The position numbers and the translations under genes were made by a program. A DNA stretch of 41,783 bases from Thermoleophilaceae bacterium (GTDB taxonomy: Bacteria; Actinomycetota; Thermoleophilia; Solirubrobacterales; Thermoleophilaceae), in contig JAFGJG010000042.1 in NCBI GenBank assembly GCA_016929195.1, positions 1-41,783 of the forward strand, given 5' to 3'. Position 1 is the stretch's first letter. Every line of letters starts with the position of its first letter. Of this stretch, positions 25,302 to 33,625 are shown piece by piece. The notes below the pieces were generated by a model. That model did not search any database, had not been told where the DNA came from, and saw only the letters and a list, made by a program, of their open reading frames with translations.

Positions 25302-25331
25302 AGCCGATGTCTATCTTGATTGCCGATTCCG
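25302..25331. promoter_or_regulatory. 30-base divergent promoter region with overlapping -10 elements
   Basis: Minus strand TAGACA (25313-25308) serves the FAD enzyme six bases from its ATG. Plus strand TATCTT (25312-25317) lies 14 bases before topB ATG 25332. The two hexamers share bases 25312-25313, so only one polymerase can open the region at a time. Confidence 0.45.
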
Positions 25332-27623
25332 ATGCCGAAGACACTCGTCATAGCCGAGAAGCCCTCCGTGGCACGCGACCTCGCGTCAGCGCTCCCCGGG
25401 TCATTTCCACAGTCGAAGGACAAGACCCACCTGGTCGGCGACGACTTCGTGATCACGTGGGCGGTCGGGCACCTCGTCGGCCTTGCCGAGCCAGATGCGT
25501 ACGACCCGAAGCTCCGCAAGTGGCGCTTCGCGGACCTGCCGATCGTGCCCGAGAAGTTCAAGCTCGTGCCGATCGACGAGCGCTCCGCGAAGCAGCTCAA
25601 GGCGATCCACAAGCTGATGTCGGACCCGGAGATCGAGCGCATCGTCAACGCGTGCGACGCCGGCCGCGAGGGCGAGCTCATCTTCGCGTATGTCTTCGAC
25701 ACCGCGGGCGTGGACAAGCCCGTCGAGCGGCTCTGGCTGTCCTCGATGACCAAGCGGGCGATCACCGAGGCGTTCGAGCACCTGCGCCCGGGCGAGGAGA
25801 TGAAGCCGCTCGAGGACGCGGCGCGCTCGCGCTCGGAGGCCGACTGGCTCGTGGGCATGAACTCCACGCGCGCGGCGTCGATCCGGCTGCGGGCGGCGTT
25901 CGACGGGGCCGTGTCGCTCGGTCGCGTGCAGACGCCGACGCTGACCCTCGTCGCCAAGCGCGAGGAGGAAATCCGCGCGTTCAAGCCTGAGCCCTACTGG
26001 CTCGTCGAGGCGAAGTTCGAGGCGACGGGCGAGCGCCGCTACTCCGGCCGCTACCTCGGCGGGCGCCGGCTCGGCAAGGAGGAAGAGGCCACCGCGGTGG
26101 TCGCCGCCGTCGAGGGCAACCCGGGCGCGATCACGAAGCTCGAGAAGAAGGAGGAGATCGAGCAGCCCCAGCTCCTCTACGACCTCACCTCGCTCCAGCG
26201 CCACGCCAACACCACCTTCGGCTTCTCCGCGCGGCGCACGCTCGCCGCGGCGCAGCGCCTCTACGAGGAGCACAAGGCCCTCACCTACCCGCGCACCAAC
26301 TCGCGCTTCCTGACCGGCGACATGGTGCCGGAGATCAAGCCGACGGCCGAGCTGGTCGGGCACAACCCGCAGTACGCGAAGGCCGTGGAGTACGTGCTGT
26401 CGCTGGACAGCCTGCCGCTCCAGCGCGTGGTCAACGACAAGAAGGTCACGGACCACCACGCGATCATCCCCACGCGCTCCGAGCACGACCTGGGCCGCAT
26501 GGGCCAGGACGAGCTCAAGGTCTACGACCTGGTCACGAAGCGCTTCCTCGCGATCTTCCACCCCGAGGCGAAATTCGAGCGCACCCGCGTCGAGACGACC
26601 GTCGCGGAGCACGTGTTCCGAACGAGCGGCCGGCGGCTCGTGGAGGCCGGCTGGAAGGCCGTCTACGGCGACGAGGTCGACGCCGAGCCGGGCGAGGACG
26701 ATTCGGGCGGCGACCAGCTGCTGCCGCGGCTCGAGCAGGGCGAGTCGGTGGACACGCTCGCGGTCGAGTCGATCCGCAAGGAGACGCAGCCGCCGCGGCG
26801 CTACACCGACGCGTCGCTCTTGGGTGCGATGGAGACGGCCGGCAAGGAGGCCGAGGACGCCGAGCTGCGCGAGGCGATGAAGGACTCCGGCATCGGGACC
26901 CCCGCCACGCGCGCGTCGATCATCGAGCGGCTCGTGACGGTCGGCTACCTCGAGCGCGAGGGCCGCTCGCTGATAGCGACCGAGAAGGCGATCCAGGTGG
27001 TCCGGCTGCTCGGCGAGCACCAGCTCACCTCGCCGGAGCTCACCGGCAGCTGGGAGAAGCGCCTGCGGCTCATCGAGCAGGGCGAGGACACGCGCCCGGC
27101 GTTCATGAAGGACATCGCCGCCTTCACCACGGAGACGGTGCAGGAGCTGGACAAGCTGAAGGGCGTGCAGATCGAGCGCGCGAAGCTCGGCCCCTGCCCG
27201 GTCTGCGGACGCGAGATCACGGAGAACCGCAAGGGCTACTCGTGCTGGTCGCGCGAGGATCCCGGCTGCGGCTTCGTCATCTGGAAGAAGAAGGCCGGCA
27301 AGAACCTGCCGGTGTCTGTCGCCAAGGAGCTGATCGAGAGCCTGCGCGCCGCGCGCGAGCGCGGCGAGGACCCGGGCGTGGGCCGTACGGAGAAGGCGGT
27401 GACCGGGTTCCGCAGCCGCGCCGGGCGCACCTTCCGCGCCAAGCTCCGCCTGGAGTCGGTGGAGGAGGGCAAGTGGCGCGTGGAGTTCGACGAGGAGTGG
27501 GCGAAGGAGCCGCCGAAGGGCGAGGCCGAGGAGGAGCGCGCCGAGGCCGAGGCGGCCGGGAACGGCGACAAGCCGCCCGAGATAGCTCCCGCCACCGAGA
27601 CCGAGGAGCGGCAGGCGAGCTAG
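25332..27623 (+). CDS. topB: DNA topoisomerase III (type IA)
   Basis: The 763-residue product begins with the TOPRIM domain (VIAEKPSVARDL with Glu9; DAGREGELIFAY) and contains the type IA active-site segment LTYPRTNSRFL with nucleophile Tyr319. The DHHAIIPT segment and GIGTPATRASIIERL match the topoisomerase III family. A C-terminal zinc-ribbon-like region (CPVCG, then CW and CGF) precedes a charged acidic tail. It relaxes negative supercoils and unlinks DNA through a 5'-phosphotyrosine link. ATG 25332 is chosen; TTG 25320 in frame would add four residues. Topo IA proteins share this fold, but the length and N-terminus favour TopB over TopA. Confidence 0.94.
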   Translation: MPKTLVIAEKPSVARDLASALPGSFPQSKDKTHLVGDDFVITWAVGHLVGLAEPDAYDPKLRKWRFADLPIVPEKFKLVPIDERSAKQLKAIHKLMSDPEIERIVNACDAGREGELIFAYVFDTAGVDKPVERLWLSSMTKRAITEAFEHLRPGEEMKPLEDAARSRSEADWLVGMNSTRAASIRLRAAFDGAVSLGRVQTPTLTLVAKREEEIRAFKPEPYWLVEAKFEATGERRYSGRYLGGRRLGKEEEATAVVAAVEGNPGAITKLEKKEEIEQPQLLYDLTSLQRHANTTFGFSARRTLAAAQRLYEEHKALTYPRTNSRFLTGDMVPEIKPTAELVGHNPQYAKAVEYVLSLDSLPLQRVVNDKKVTDHHAIIPTRSEHDLGRMGQDELKVYDLVTKRFLAIFHPEAKFERTRVETTVAEHVFRTSGRRLVEAGWKAVYGDEVDAEPGEDDSGGDQLLPRLEQGESVDTLAVESIRKETQPPRRYTDASLLGAMETAGKEAEDAELREAMKDSGIGTPATRASIIERLVTVGYLEREGRSLIATEKAIQVVRLLGEHQLTSPELTGSWEKRLRLIEQGEDTRPAFMKDIAAFTTETVQELDKLKGVQIERAKLGPCPVCGREITENRKGYSCWSREDPGCGFVIWKKKAGKNLPVSVAKELIESLRAARERGEDPGVGRTEKAVTGFRSRAGRTFRAKLRLESVEEGKWRVEFDEEWAKEPPKGEAEEERAEAEAAGNGDKPPEIAPATETEERQAS

Positions 27624-27637
27624 ACCGCTAAGCGGTC
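27623..27637. other. Perfect palindrome at the end of convergent genes
   Basis: GACCGC (27623-27628) pairs with GCGGTC (27632-27637) around TAA. It includes the last base of the topB TAG and the transporter stop (27630-27628). It may be a small bidirectional terminator, but it lacks a T-tract. Confidence 0.35.
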
Positions 27638-28521
27638 GACTTCAAGGCCGCTGCCGCGGGGATGTCGAGCGGGGTGTTGCGGCGGGCCATGAACCAGGCG
27701 AATGTGCCGCCGGTGAACAGCATGAAGGTGCTGTAGACGGCTGCGGGGATCGCCACCTCGTCGCTCAGCGACGCCCCGATGGCGATGGCCAGGGCGGAGT
27801 TGTGCACGCCGAGCTCGAGCGAGATCGCGGTCGCCTGACGGTCGTTCAGCCGCGTGGCGCGCGCCGCGAGGAAGCTGAGTCCCATCGCCGCGAGGTTGAG
27901 TGCGACCATCGCACCGGCGAGCTCGGCCAGCCGGTCGCGGACGGTGTCCTGCTCGCTGACGACCGCGCCGAGCACCACGAGCGCAAAGAGGGTCAGCGAC
28001 GCCCTGCGGGCCCAGGGGTAGGCGGCCGCCACCCGTTCCGGCCAGCGACGCCGGAGCTCCATCCCGAGCGCGACGGGGACGATCGTGATCGCGAAGACGC
28101 GGGCGACGACTCCGACCGTGCTCGGGTCGCCGATGTCGTCGGCGCCGAAGTGCGCGGAGGCGATGCCGAGGAACAGCGGAATCGTTACGACCGACGCGAC
28201 GCTGCTGACGGCGGTCATCGTCACCGACAGCGCCGTGTCCCCGCGCGACAGGTGCGTCAGGAGATTCGCCATCATGCCACCGGGCGAGGCGCCGAGCAGG
28301 ACGACGCCGACAGCGAGCGCCGGGGGGAGGCCGAAGACCTCGGCGACGGCCAGCGCGAGCAGCGGCGACAGGACGGCGAGGTTCGCCATCCCGACGGCGA
28401 CGCCTCGTGGCGCGACGAGGACGCGACGGAAGTCGGCAGCGGTCAGCGTGAGGCCGAGGCTGCACATGATCACGGCGATCGCTCCGGGCAGGACGAGCGT
28501 CGTGGTAGCGGACGGGCTCAT
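27628..28521 (-). CDS. BASS-family (bile acid:sodium symporter-like) transporter
   Basis: The 297-residue product is strongly hydrophobic with about nine or ten transmembrane helices. It contains the family signatures GVVLLGASPGGMMANLLTHLSRGDTALSVTMTA, including the discontinuous-helix GG region, and ATAISLELGVHNSALAIAI, the second crossover. The family imports organic anions such as bile acids, pantoate or other carboxylates with sodium. The linked KSTD-like dehydrogenase makes a steroid-type substrate conceivable but unproven. ATG 28521 is 11 bases after TACGCT (28538-28533 minus strand). It is divergent from a TetR gene across a palindromic operator. Confidence 0.92.
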   Translation of the reverse strand: MSPSATTTLVLPGAIAVIMCSLGLTLTAADFRRVLVAPRGVAVGMANLAVLSPLLALAVAEVFGLPPALAVGVVLLGASPGGMMANLLTHLSRGDTALSVTMTAVSSVASVVTIPLFLGIASAHFGADDIGDPSTVGVVARVFAITIVPVALGMELRRRWPERVAAAYPWARRASLTLFALVVLGAVVSEQDTVRDRLAELAGAMVALNLAAMGLSFLAARATRLNDRQATAISLELGVHNSALAIAIGASLSDEVAIPAAVYSTFMLFTGGTFAWFMARRNTPLDIPAAAALKSTA

Positions 28522-28561
28522 TGCGATGCAGAAGCGTATCGGATACAGTTTCGTATCGAAA
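28521..28561. promoter_or_regulatory. Divergent promoters with TetR-type operator
   Basis: Plus strand: TTGCGA (28521-28526), 17 bases, TACAGT (28544-28549), then 11 bases to ATG 28561. Minus strand: TTTCGA (28561-28556), 17 bases, TACGCT (28538-28533). Within this lie the perfect palindromes GTATC-G-GATAC (28536-28546) and TTTCG-TAT-CGAAA (28549-28561), the inverted repeat GATAC-6-GTATC (28542-28557) and direct repeats of CGTATCG (28535-28541 and 28552-28558). The sites cover both -10 elements, as a repressor would need. Confidence 0.65.
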
Positions 28562-29250
28562 TGGCGGCCACCGGGAACGGAACGGGGACGAGGCGGGACG
28601 GCGCTGGTGATCCCGTGGGCGAGTCCAGGATGACGACCCGACGGGTGACCAAGCGGCGCGGCCAAACGCGCCGGCGCCTGCTCGACGCCGCGATGGAGGT
28701 CTTCGCGGAGTCGGGGTTCGGCCGCGCGAGCGTCGAGGAGGTCTGCGGCCGCGCCGGCTACACGCGCGGGGCCTTCTACTCGAACTTCGTCTCGCTCGAC
28801 GAGCTGTTCCTGCTGATGTGGCAGGAGCGCACCGACGCGTTCATCGAGGCGGCCGAGGCCGCGGTCGACGCCGCGGAGCGAGATCCGGTCGGCTCCCTGG
28901 AGGAGGGTGTGGAGCGGCTGCTGGACGTGGCCGTGGTCGACGACGCCTGGTTCCGCGTCCAGGCGGAGTTCACCGCCCACGCGCTCCGGACCCCCGGCCT
29001 GCGCGACGTCATGGCCGCGCGCGAGCGGCGGATCTCGGAGCTGCTGATGCGCGTGCTCGACCGCGCGGTCGAGCACGTCGGCCGGCGGATCCCCGATCGC
29101 GAGGCGTTCGCCGACGCGCTCGTCGCCGTCCACGAGGGGACGGCGATCCAGTGTCTCGTCGAGCCCGGGAGCCGGGTCGTCCGTGGGCGCCGCCGCGCGC
29201 TCTTCCTCGCCGTCGTCCACGCCTACACGGAGGTCCACGAAGGTGCGTGA
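28561..29250 (+). CDS. TetR/AcrR-family regulator of the transporter and dehydrogenase genes
   Basis: The 229-residue product has a TetR helix-turn-helix (RRRLLDAAMEVFAESGFGRASV, then VCGRAGYTRGAFYSNFVSLDELF) and a helical C-terminal domain with the usual FTAHALRTPGLRDVMAARER region. ATG 28561 is favoured because the promoter starts transcription about four bases upstream. ATG 28630 would still keep the whole domain, as the first 23 residues are basic and unconserved. It likely represses itself and the divergent transporter. The dehydrogenase gene overlaps its end by eight bases and should share the transcript, giving a self-contained inducible unit. Confidence 0.92.
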   Translation: MAATGNGTGTRRDGAGDPVGESRMTTRRVTKRRGQTRRRLLDAAMEVFAESGFGRASVEEVCGRAGYTRGAFYSNFVSLDELFLLMWQERTDAFIEAAEAAVDAAERDPVGSLEEGVERLLDVAVVDDAWFRVQAEFTAHALRTPGLRDVMAARERRISELLMRVLDRAVEHVGRRIPDREAFADALVAVHEGTAIQCLVEPGSRVVRGRRRALFLAVVHAYTEVHEGA

Positions 29251-30946
29251 GCCCGATGTCATCGTCGTCGGAGCGGGGCTCGCCGGCCTCGTCGCCACCC
29301 ACGAGCTCGCGAAGGCGGGCCGCCGGGTCCTGGTCGTCGACCAGGAGAACCGCAACAACCTCGGCGGGCAGGCGTTCTGGTCGCTCGCCGGGCTGTTCTT
29401 CGTCGACAGTCCCGAGCAGCGCCGGGCGGGCGTCAAGGACTCCTACGAGCTCGCGCTCGCGGACTGGATGGGCTCCGCCGGCTTCGACCGCGACGAGGAG
29501 GACCACTGGCCGCGGAGGTGGGCCGAGGCGTACGTCCGGTTCGCCGCGACCGAGAAGCGCCAGTACCTGCGCGACCTGGGGCTGCGCGTCCTGCCGATGC
29601 CCGGCTGGGCGGAGCGCGGTGACGGCCGTGCCGGCGGCCACGGCAACTCCGTGCCGCGCTTTCACCTCACCTGGGGAGTGGGGCCCGAGCTCGTCCGCGT
29701 CTTCCAGGAGCCGATCGAGGCCGCCGAGCGCGGCGGCCTCGTCGAGTTCGCCTTCCGCCATCGGGTCGACGAGCTGCTGGTCGAGGACGGCACGGTGGTC
29801 GGGGTTCGCGGCAGCGTCCTCGAGCCGTGCGACGAGCTCGAGCGCGGCGTCGCCTCGCCGCGCACGGCCGTCCGCGACTTCGAGCTGCGGGCGAAGGCCG
29901 TCATCGTCTCGTCCGGCGGCCTGGGCCACGACTTCGAGGCGATCCGCGACAACTGGCCCGTCGAGCGACTCGGAGCGCCGCCGAAGCACATGATCGCCGG
30001 CGTGCCGGCCCACGTCGACGGCCGGATGCTCGGCATCTCCGAGACGGCGGGCGCGAACATCGTCAACCGCGACCGGATGTGGCACTACCCCGAGGGGATC
30101 CACAACTGGAACCCGATCTGGCCCCACCACGCGATCCGCATCATCTCCGGGCCCTCGCCGCTGTGGCTCGACGCCTGCGGAAAGCGGCTCGAGGCGCCCT
30201 ATCTGCCCGGCTTCGACGCGCTCGGGACGCTCAGGCGCATCCTGTCCACGGGCCACGACTACTCCTGGTTCATCCTGAACGAGACGATCATCGCCAGGGA
30301 GTTCGCGCTGTCGGGGTCCGAGCAGAACCCTGACGTCGCGAGCAAGGGGATCGCGAAGTTCCTCCGCTCGCGCCTGAGCAAGCGCCCGACCGGTCCGGTC
30401 GAGGCCTTCAAGAACAACGGCGTCGACTTCGTCGTCCGGGACGACGTGCGCGATCTCGTCGCGGCCATGAACGAGCTGTCGCGCGGGCCGCTGCTCGACG
30501 CCGACGAGGTCGAGCGGGAGATCCGCCTGCGCGACATGGACGTGCGCAACGACTACGGCAAGGACGCGCAGGTAATGGCCATCCGCAACGCACGGCGCTT
30601 CCGCCCCGAGCGGGCGCGGATCGCGAAGCCCCACGAGCTGCTCGACCCGGCCCACGGGCCGCTCATCGCGGTGCGCCTCAACGTCTGCACGCGCAAGACG
30701 CTCGGCGGGCTCGAGACGAACCTCGACGCACAGGTCATGCGCCCTGACGGCTCGCCGTTCCCCGGCCTCTACGCGGCCGGCGAGGTGGCCGGCTTCGGCG
30801 GTGGAGGCGTCCACGGCTACAACGCGCTGGAGGGGACCTTCGTGGGCGGCTGCATCTTCACCGGCCGCGTCGCAGGGCAGGCACTCGCACGCTCGCTCGA
30901 CGGGGTGGCCGCCCCGCAGCGCGGGCAGGCAGCGGTCGGAGCCTGA
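29243..30946 (+). CDS. FAD-binding dehydrogenase, 3-ketosteroid dehydrogenase/fumarate reductase-like
   Basis: The 567-residue product has the FAD motif DVIVVGAGLAGLVATHELAK at the start, then LGGQAFWSLAGLFF and VIVSSGGLGHDFEAIRDNWP, and closes with PGLYAAGEVAGFGGGGVHGYNALEGTF, the signature of the FAD_binding_2 family (COG3573-type). Relatives include 3-ketosteroid delta-1-dehydrogenase and fumarate reductase flavoproteins. The exact substrate is open. GTG 29243 is supported by GGAGG nine bases upstream (29229-29233). It overlaps the tetR stop by eight bases, so translation is coupled. With the BASS transporter it suggests uptake and oxidation of one hydrophobic carboxylate or steroid. Confidence 0.9.
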   Translation: MREPDVIVVGAGLAGLVATHELAKAGRRVLVVDQENRNNLGGQAFWSLAGLFFVDSPEQRRAGVKDSYELALADWMGSAGFDRDEEDHWPRRWAEAYVRFAATEKRQYLRDLGLRVLPMPGWAERGDGRAGGHGNSVPRFHLTWGVGPELVRVFQEPIEAAERGGLVEFAFRHRVDELLVEDGTVVGVRGSVLEPCDELERGVASPRTAVRDFELRAKAVIVSSGGLGHDFEAIRDNWPVERLGAPPKHMIAGVPAHVDGRMLGISETAGANIVNRDRMWHYPEGIHNWNPIWPHHAIRIISGPSPLWLDACGKRLEAPYLPGFDALGTLRRILSTGHDYSWFILNETIIAREFALSGSEQNPDVASKGIAKFLRSRLSKRPTGPVEAFKNNGVDFVVRDDVRDLVAAMNELSRGPLLDADEVEREIRLRDMDVRNDYGKDAQVMAIRNARRFRPERARIAKPHELLDPAHGPLIAVRLNVCTRKTLGGLETNLDAQVMRPDGSPFPGLYAAGEVAGFGGGGVHGYNALEGTFVGGCIFTGRVAGQALARSLDGVAAPQRGQAAVGA

Positions 30947-30949
30947 GGC

Positions 30950-32029
30950 TCAGATCACAGGTGCGGGCAGCTCCACGCCCTCGAGCACGCTCTCGAGGCG
31001 GGGCGGGCCGTCGTCATCCAGCCTGATGAGCGTTCCCGGCCAGTAGGGGCCCGGATGCGCGAGCGGCCCGACGAAGGCGGGCTCGTGGCACCAGTTCCCC
31101 GTATTCCACATCCGGGTCCCGCTCGGCGTGGTCCACTCCGCCTCGTCGTCGCCGGAGAGCGGCCCGGCGCGATGGGTGTGCCCGAACAGCACGTGTCCGG
31201 CGTCCGGCGCCAGGTCCTCGGACACCCGCCGCATCGCGGCCAGCCCGCCGTGCAGCAGGTGCTCGCCCGAGATCCCGGGCTCGAGCGGGCCCACGCCGAG
31301 CCGGTTCAGCGCTCCGACGGCGCCCGGCAGCGCCACCCGCGAGATCAGCCACGGGGCGGCGCGGCTACGGCCGTTCGCCCGCTGCCAGACCGTCCGCGAC
31401 ACCGAGCCCCTGCGCCTGAGCGTGTCCCCGGACACGGACTCGGCGAGCCCCGCGAAGAACGCGTACATGGGGCCGAGCGCGGCCTCGTACTCGGCCGCCG
31501 AGCCGCCTCCCCGCCCGGTGATCCGGGCCATCACGGACGCGGCCACCGCCTCGATCCGCGGGACCGTGAGCGGGAGGTCGAGGTAGTGGCCGTGGGTGGC
31601 GTAGACGTCGGGGCGGAGCCGCAGGCCCGGGTAGGCGATGCGCACCTCCGTTGAGGGCATGCGCTCCGCTATCCGGCCGAGCGGACCGTCGCCGGGGCCG
31701 ACCTCCCAGTCCTGCTCCGAGGCGAGCGGGCGGCCGTCCACTCGCAGCCCTCCGAGCCAGGGCGCCGCGAGGGCGTGGTCGTGGTTGCCGGGCACGAAGG
31801 TCACGCGCCGGCCGGCGGTCACGTCGCCCAGCCCCTCGAAGAACGGGCGCGAGAGATCGAGCAGGTCGGCCACGCGGCGTTCGCGCATCTCGAGCGCGTC
31901 GCCGAGTAGGACCACGTGGTCCGCCCCGGCGAGGGCGGCCAGCAGGCGCTCGCGGATCGCCGGGGTGCTCAGGACGTCCGTGCGGTCCAGCAGGCCGAGG
32001 TGAAGGTCGGACACGACGGCGGTGCTCAC
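30950..32029 (-). CDS. Calcineurin-like metallophosphoesterase
   Basis: The 359-residue product shows all metal-binding motifs in order: Asp8-x-His10, Gly43-Asp44, GNHDH (about residue 81), THGHYLD (about 165) and GHTHRAG (about 285). The bimetal centre normally hydrolyses phosphodiesters or phosphomonoesters. A helical insertion (about 180-255) separates the last two motifs and may define substrates. The substrate is unknown. Start GTG 32029 precedes the first strand directly. It is convergent with the FAD dehydrogenase and divergent from the zinc-motif gene. Confidence 0.9.
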   Translation of the reverse strand: MSTAVVSDLHLGLLDRTDVLSTPAIRERLLAALAGADHVVLLGDALEMRERRVADLLDLSRPFFEGLGDVTAGRRVTFVPGNHDHALAAPWLGGLRVDGRPLASEQDWEVGPGDGPLGRIAERMPSTEVRIAYPGLRLRPDVYATHGHYLDLPLTVPRIEAVAASVMARITGRGGGSAAEYEAALGPMYAFFAGLAESVSGDTLRRRGSVSRTVWQRANGRSRAAPWLISRVALPGAVGALNRLGVGPLEPGISGEHLLHGGLAAMRRVSEDLAPDAGHVLFGHTHRAGPLSGDDEAEWTTPSGTRMWNTGNWCHEPAFVGPLAHPGPYWPGTLIRLDDDGPPRLESVLEGVELPAPVI

Positions 32030-32060
32030 GGGCGGGATGGTGGCAGCAAGGCGGCCCCAC

Positions 32061-32066
32061 TAGTGT
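32061..32066 (+). promoter_or_regulatory. -10 element of the zinc-motif gene
   Basis: TAGTGT ends seven bases before CTG 32074, the leaderless spacing seen elsewhere in this window. Confidence 0.5.
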
Positions 32067-32073
32067 CAAACCC

Positions 32074-32670
32074 CTGTCGCGCTTCTGCCGTCACAACCGC
32101 CTGACCGCCGAGTGCCCCATCTGCTCGAAGGGCACCTTGCTGGACCCGGACAGGCCCGTGGAGCGGAGGCCCAGGACGCCCGGAACGCGCGGGCGAAGCA
32201 GCGCGGGACGCACCGCGCACAGGGTCTCGGCTCCACGCGGGCCATACGCCTCGGCGGGCCCTTACGAGGGCGGCGCCGAGGTGCGGCTCGAGCGCGTGCC
32301 CGGCGGGTTGCGGCTCGCGCGCTGGCGGGGCGGCGAGATCGACCGGCGGGCGCCGGAGCTGAGCGCCGCAGACCTCCCGGGGCTGCTTGCCGAGGCGGCC
32401 GCCAAGGGCATCGTGGAGGCTATTCGCGGGGACGGCGACAGCCCCGTAGAGGAGGGCGCCTGCGGCACCAGCCCGGGTCGCGCCGGAGACCTGCGCGACG
32501 AGCTGCGGGTGGAGCGGGTGGACGAGGAGACGGTGCGCATCGCGCGCTGGGTGCTCAGGCCCGGGTCCGGCTGGCAGCTGCAGGAGGCGCCGGTGATGCT
32601 GCCGCCGGAGCGCTTCAGGGAGGCGATCGAGCGCGCCGCCGAGCGCGGCGCGCTTGGGGGTGCGTCCTGA
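32074..32670 (+). CDS. Protein of unknown function with N-terminal Cys/His zinc motif, probable CTG start
   Basis: The 198-residue product begins with [19 protein letters not shown], a likely zinc site (C-x-H, then C-x2-C), followed by a basic linker and two repeated beta-type units: [15 protein letters not shown] (about 70-84) and [18 protein letters not shown] (about 147-164). No in-frame ATG, GTG or TTG exists before the zinc motif; the next ones (TTG 32137, GTG 32158) would remove it. CTG 32074 is seven bases after TAGTGT, so a leaderless CTG start is likely. The function is unknown. The stop overlaps the next gene by four bases. Confidence 0.7.
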   Translation: MSRFCRHNRLTAECPICSKGTLLDPDRPVERRPRTPGTRGRSSAGRTAHRVSAPRGPYASAGPYEGGAEVRLERVPGGLRLARWRGGEIDRRAPELSAADLPGLLAEAAAKGIVEAIRGDGDSPVEEGACGTSPGRAGDLRDELRVERVDEETVRIARWVLRPGSGWQLQEAPVMLPPERFREAIERAAERGALGGAS

Positions 32671-33596
32671 GCGCGGGGTGGACGGCCGCGGACATCCCGG
32701 ACCAGAGCGGGCGGACGGCCGTCGTGACGGGCGCCAACAGCGGCCTGGGACTCGTGACCGCGCGCGAGCTCGCACGCGCCGGGGCCCGCGTGGTGATGGC
32801 CTGCCGCAACCTGGAGAAGGGCGCCGGCGCGCGGACGGCGATCCTCGCGGAGGTGCCGGGCGCAGAGCTGGAGCTGGAGCAGCTCGACCTGTCGAGCCTC
32901 GACTCCGTCCGCGCGTTCGCGGCCCGGTACCGCCAGGGGCACGACGGCCTCGACCTGCTGATCAACAACGCCGGCGTGATGGCCACCCCGCGGCGCCGCA
33001 CGGCCGACGGGTTCGAGCTCCAGTTCGGCACCAACCACCTCGGCCACTTCGCGCTCACCGGCCGCCTGATCGAGACGATCGAGGGGCGCGCCGACGGCCG
33101 CGTGGTCACTCTGTCGAGCAACGCCCACAAGTTCGGCCGGATCTCCTTCGGCAACCTCGGCGGCGAGCGCCGCTACTTCCGCTGGAGCGCGTACGGCCAG
33201 TCGAAGCTCGCGAACCTCCTCTTCGCGCTGGAGCTGGACCGCCGCCTGCGCGCCGCGGGCTCCTCGGTGAAGAGCCTCGCCGCGCATCCCGGCTACGCCG
33301 CCACCAACCTCCAGCACGCCGGCCCGCCCGGCATCGACAGCGCGATCATGCGCGTCTCGAACGCGCTCGTGGCCCAGAGCGAGGACATGGGGGCGCTTCC
33401 CGAGCTGTACGCGGCCACGGCTCCCGGCCTCGAGGGCGGCACCTACGTGGGGCCGGACGGCCTGGGCGAGCACCGCGGACACCCCCATCGGGTGTCGCCC
33501 AACCGCGCGGCGCGCGACGAGCGGGCGGCCCGCCGGCTCTGGGAGGTCTCGGAGGAGCTCACGGGCGTCCGCTACGAGCTGGGCGCCCGCGTCTGA
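32667..33596 (+). CDS. Short-chain dehydrogenase/reductase, probable CTG start
   Basis: The 309-residue product has the Rossmann motif [16 protein letters not shown], the NNAGV segment and the catalytic pair in SAYGQSK (Tyr-x3-Lys) with the catalytic Ser in TLSSNAHK; it resembles retinol-dehydrogenase-like SDRs. The natural N-terminus ([15 protein letters not shown]) begins at CTG 32667, overlapping the previous stop as CTGA, with GGGGGT (32656-32661) at ribosome-binding distance. No canonical in-frame start lies upstream; the next (GTG in TAVVTG) would truncate the nucleotide-binding fold. The substrate is unknown. Confidence 0.88.
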   Translation: MSAGWTAADIPDQSGRTAVVTGANSGLGLVTARELARAGARVVMACRNLEKGAGARTAILAEVPGAELELEQLDLSSLDSVRAFAARYRQGHDGLDLLINNAGVMATPRRRTADGFELQFGTNHLGHFALTGRLIETIEGRADGRVVTLSSNAHKFGRISFGNLGGERRYFRWSAYGQSKLANLLFALELDRRLRAAGSSVKSLAAHPGYAATNLQHAGPPGIDSAIMRVSNALVAQSEDMGALPELYAATAPGLEGGTYVGPDGLGEHRGHPHRVSPNRAARDERAARRLWEVSEELTGVRYELGARV

Positions 33597-33625
33597 CGTC
33601 CATCCCTCGCGGTAGTCCTTAGTCG

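Noticed and set aside
32041-32069. TTGACA on the minus strand as -35 of the metallophosphoesterase gene
   Set aside because: A perfect -35 hexamer lies at 32069-32064, but the hexamer 17 bases downstream is CTGCCA, not a -10, so I do not call a promoter.
33613-33618. TAGTCC as a firm addB promoter
   Set aside because: It has the seven-base spacing but lacks the final T of the -10 pattern and a -35. I mention it as weak support but do not list it as a feature.
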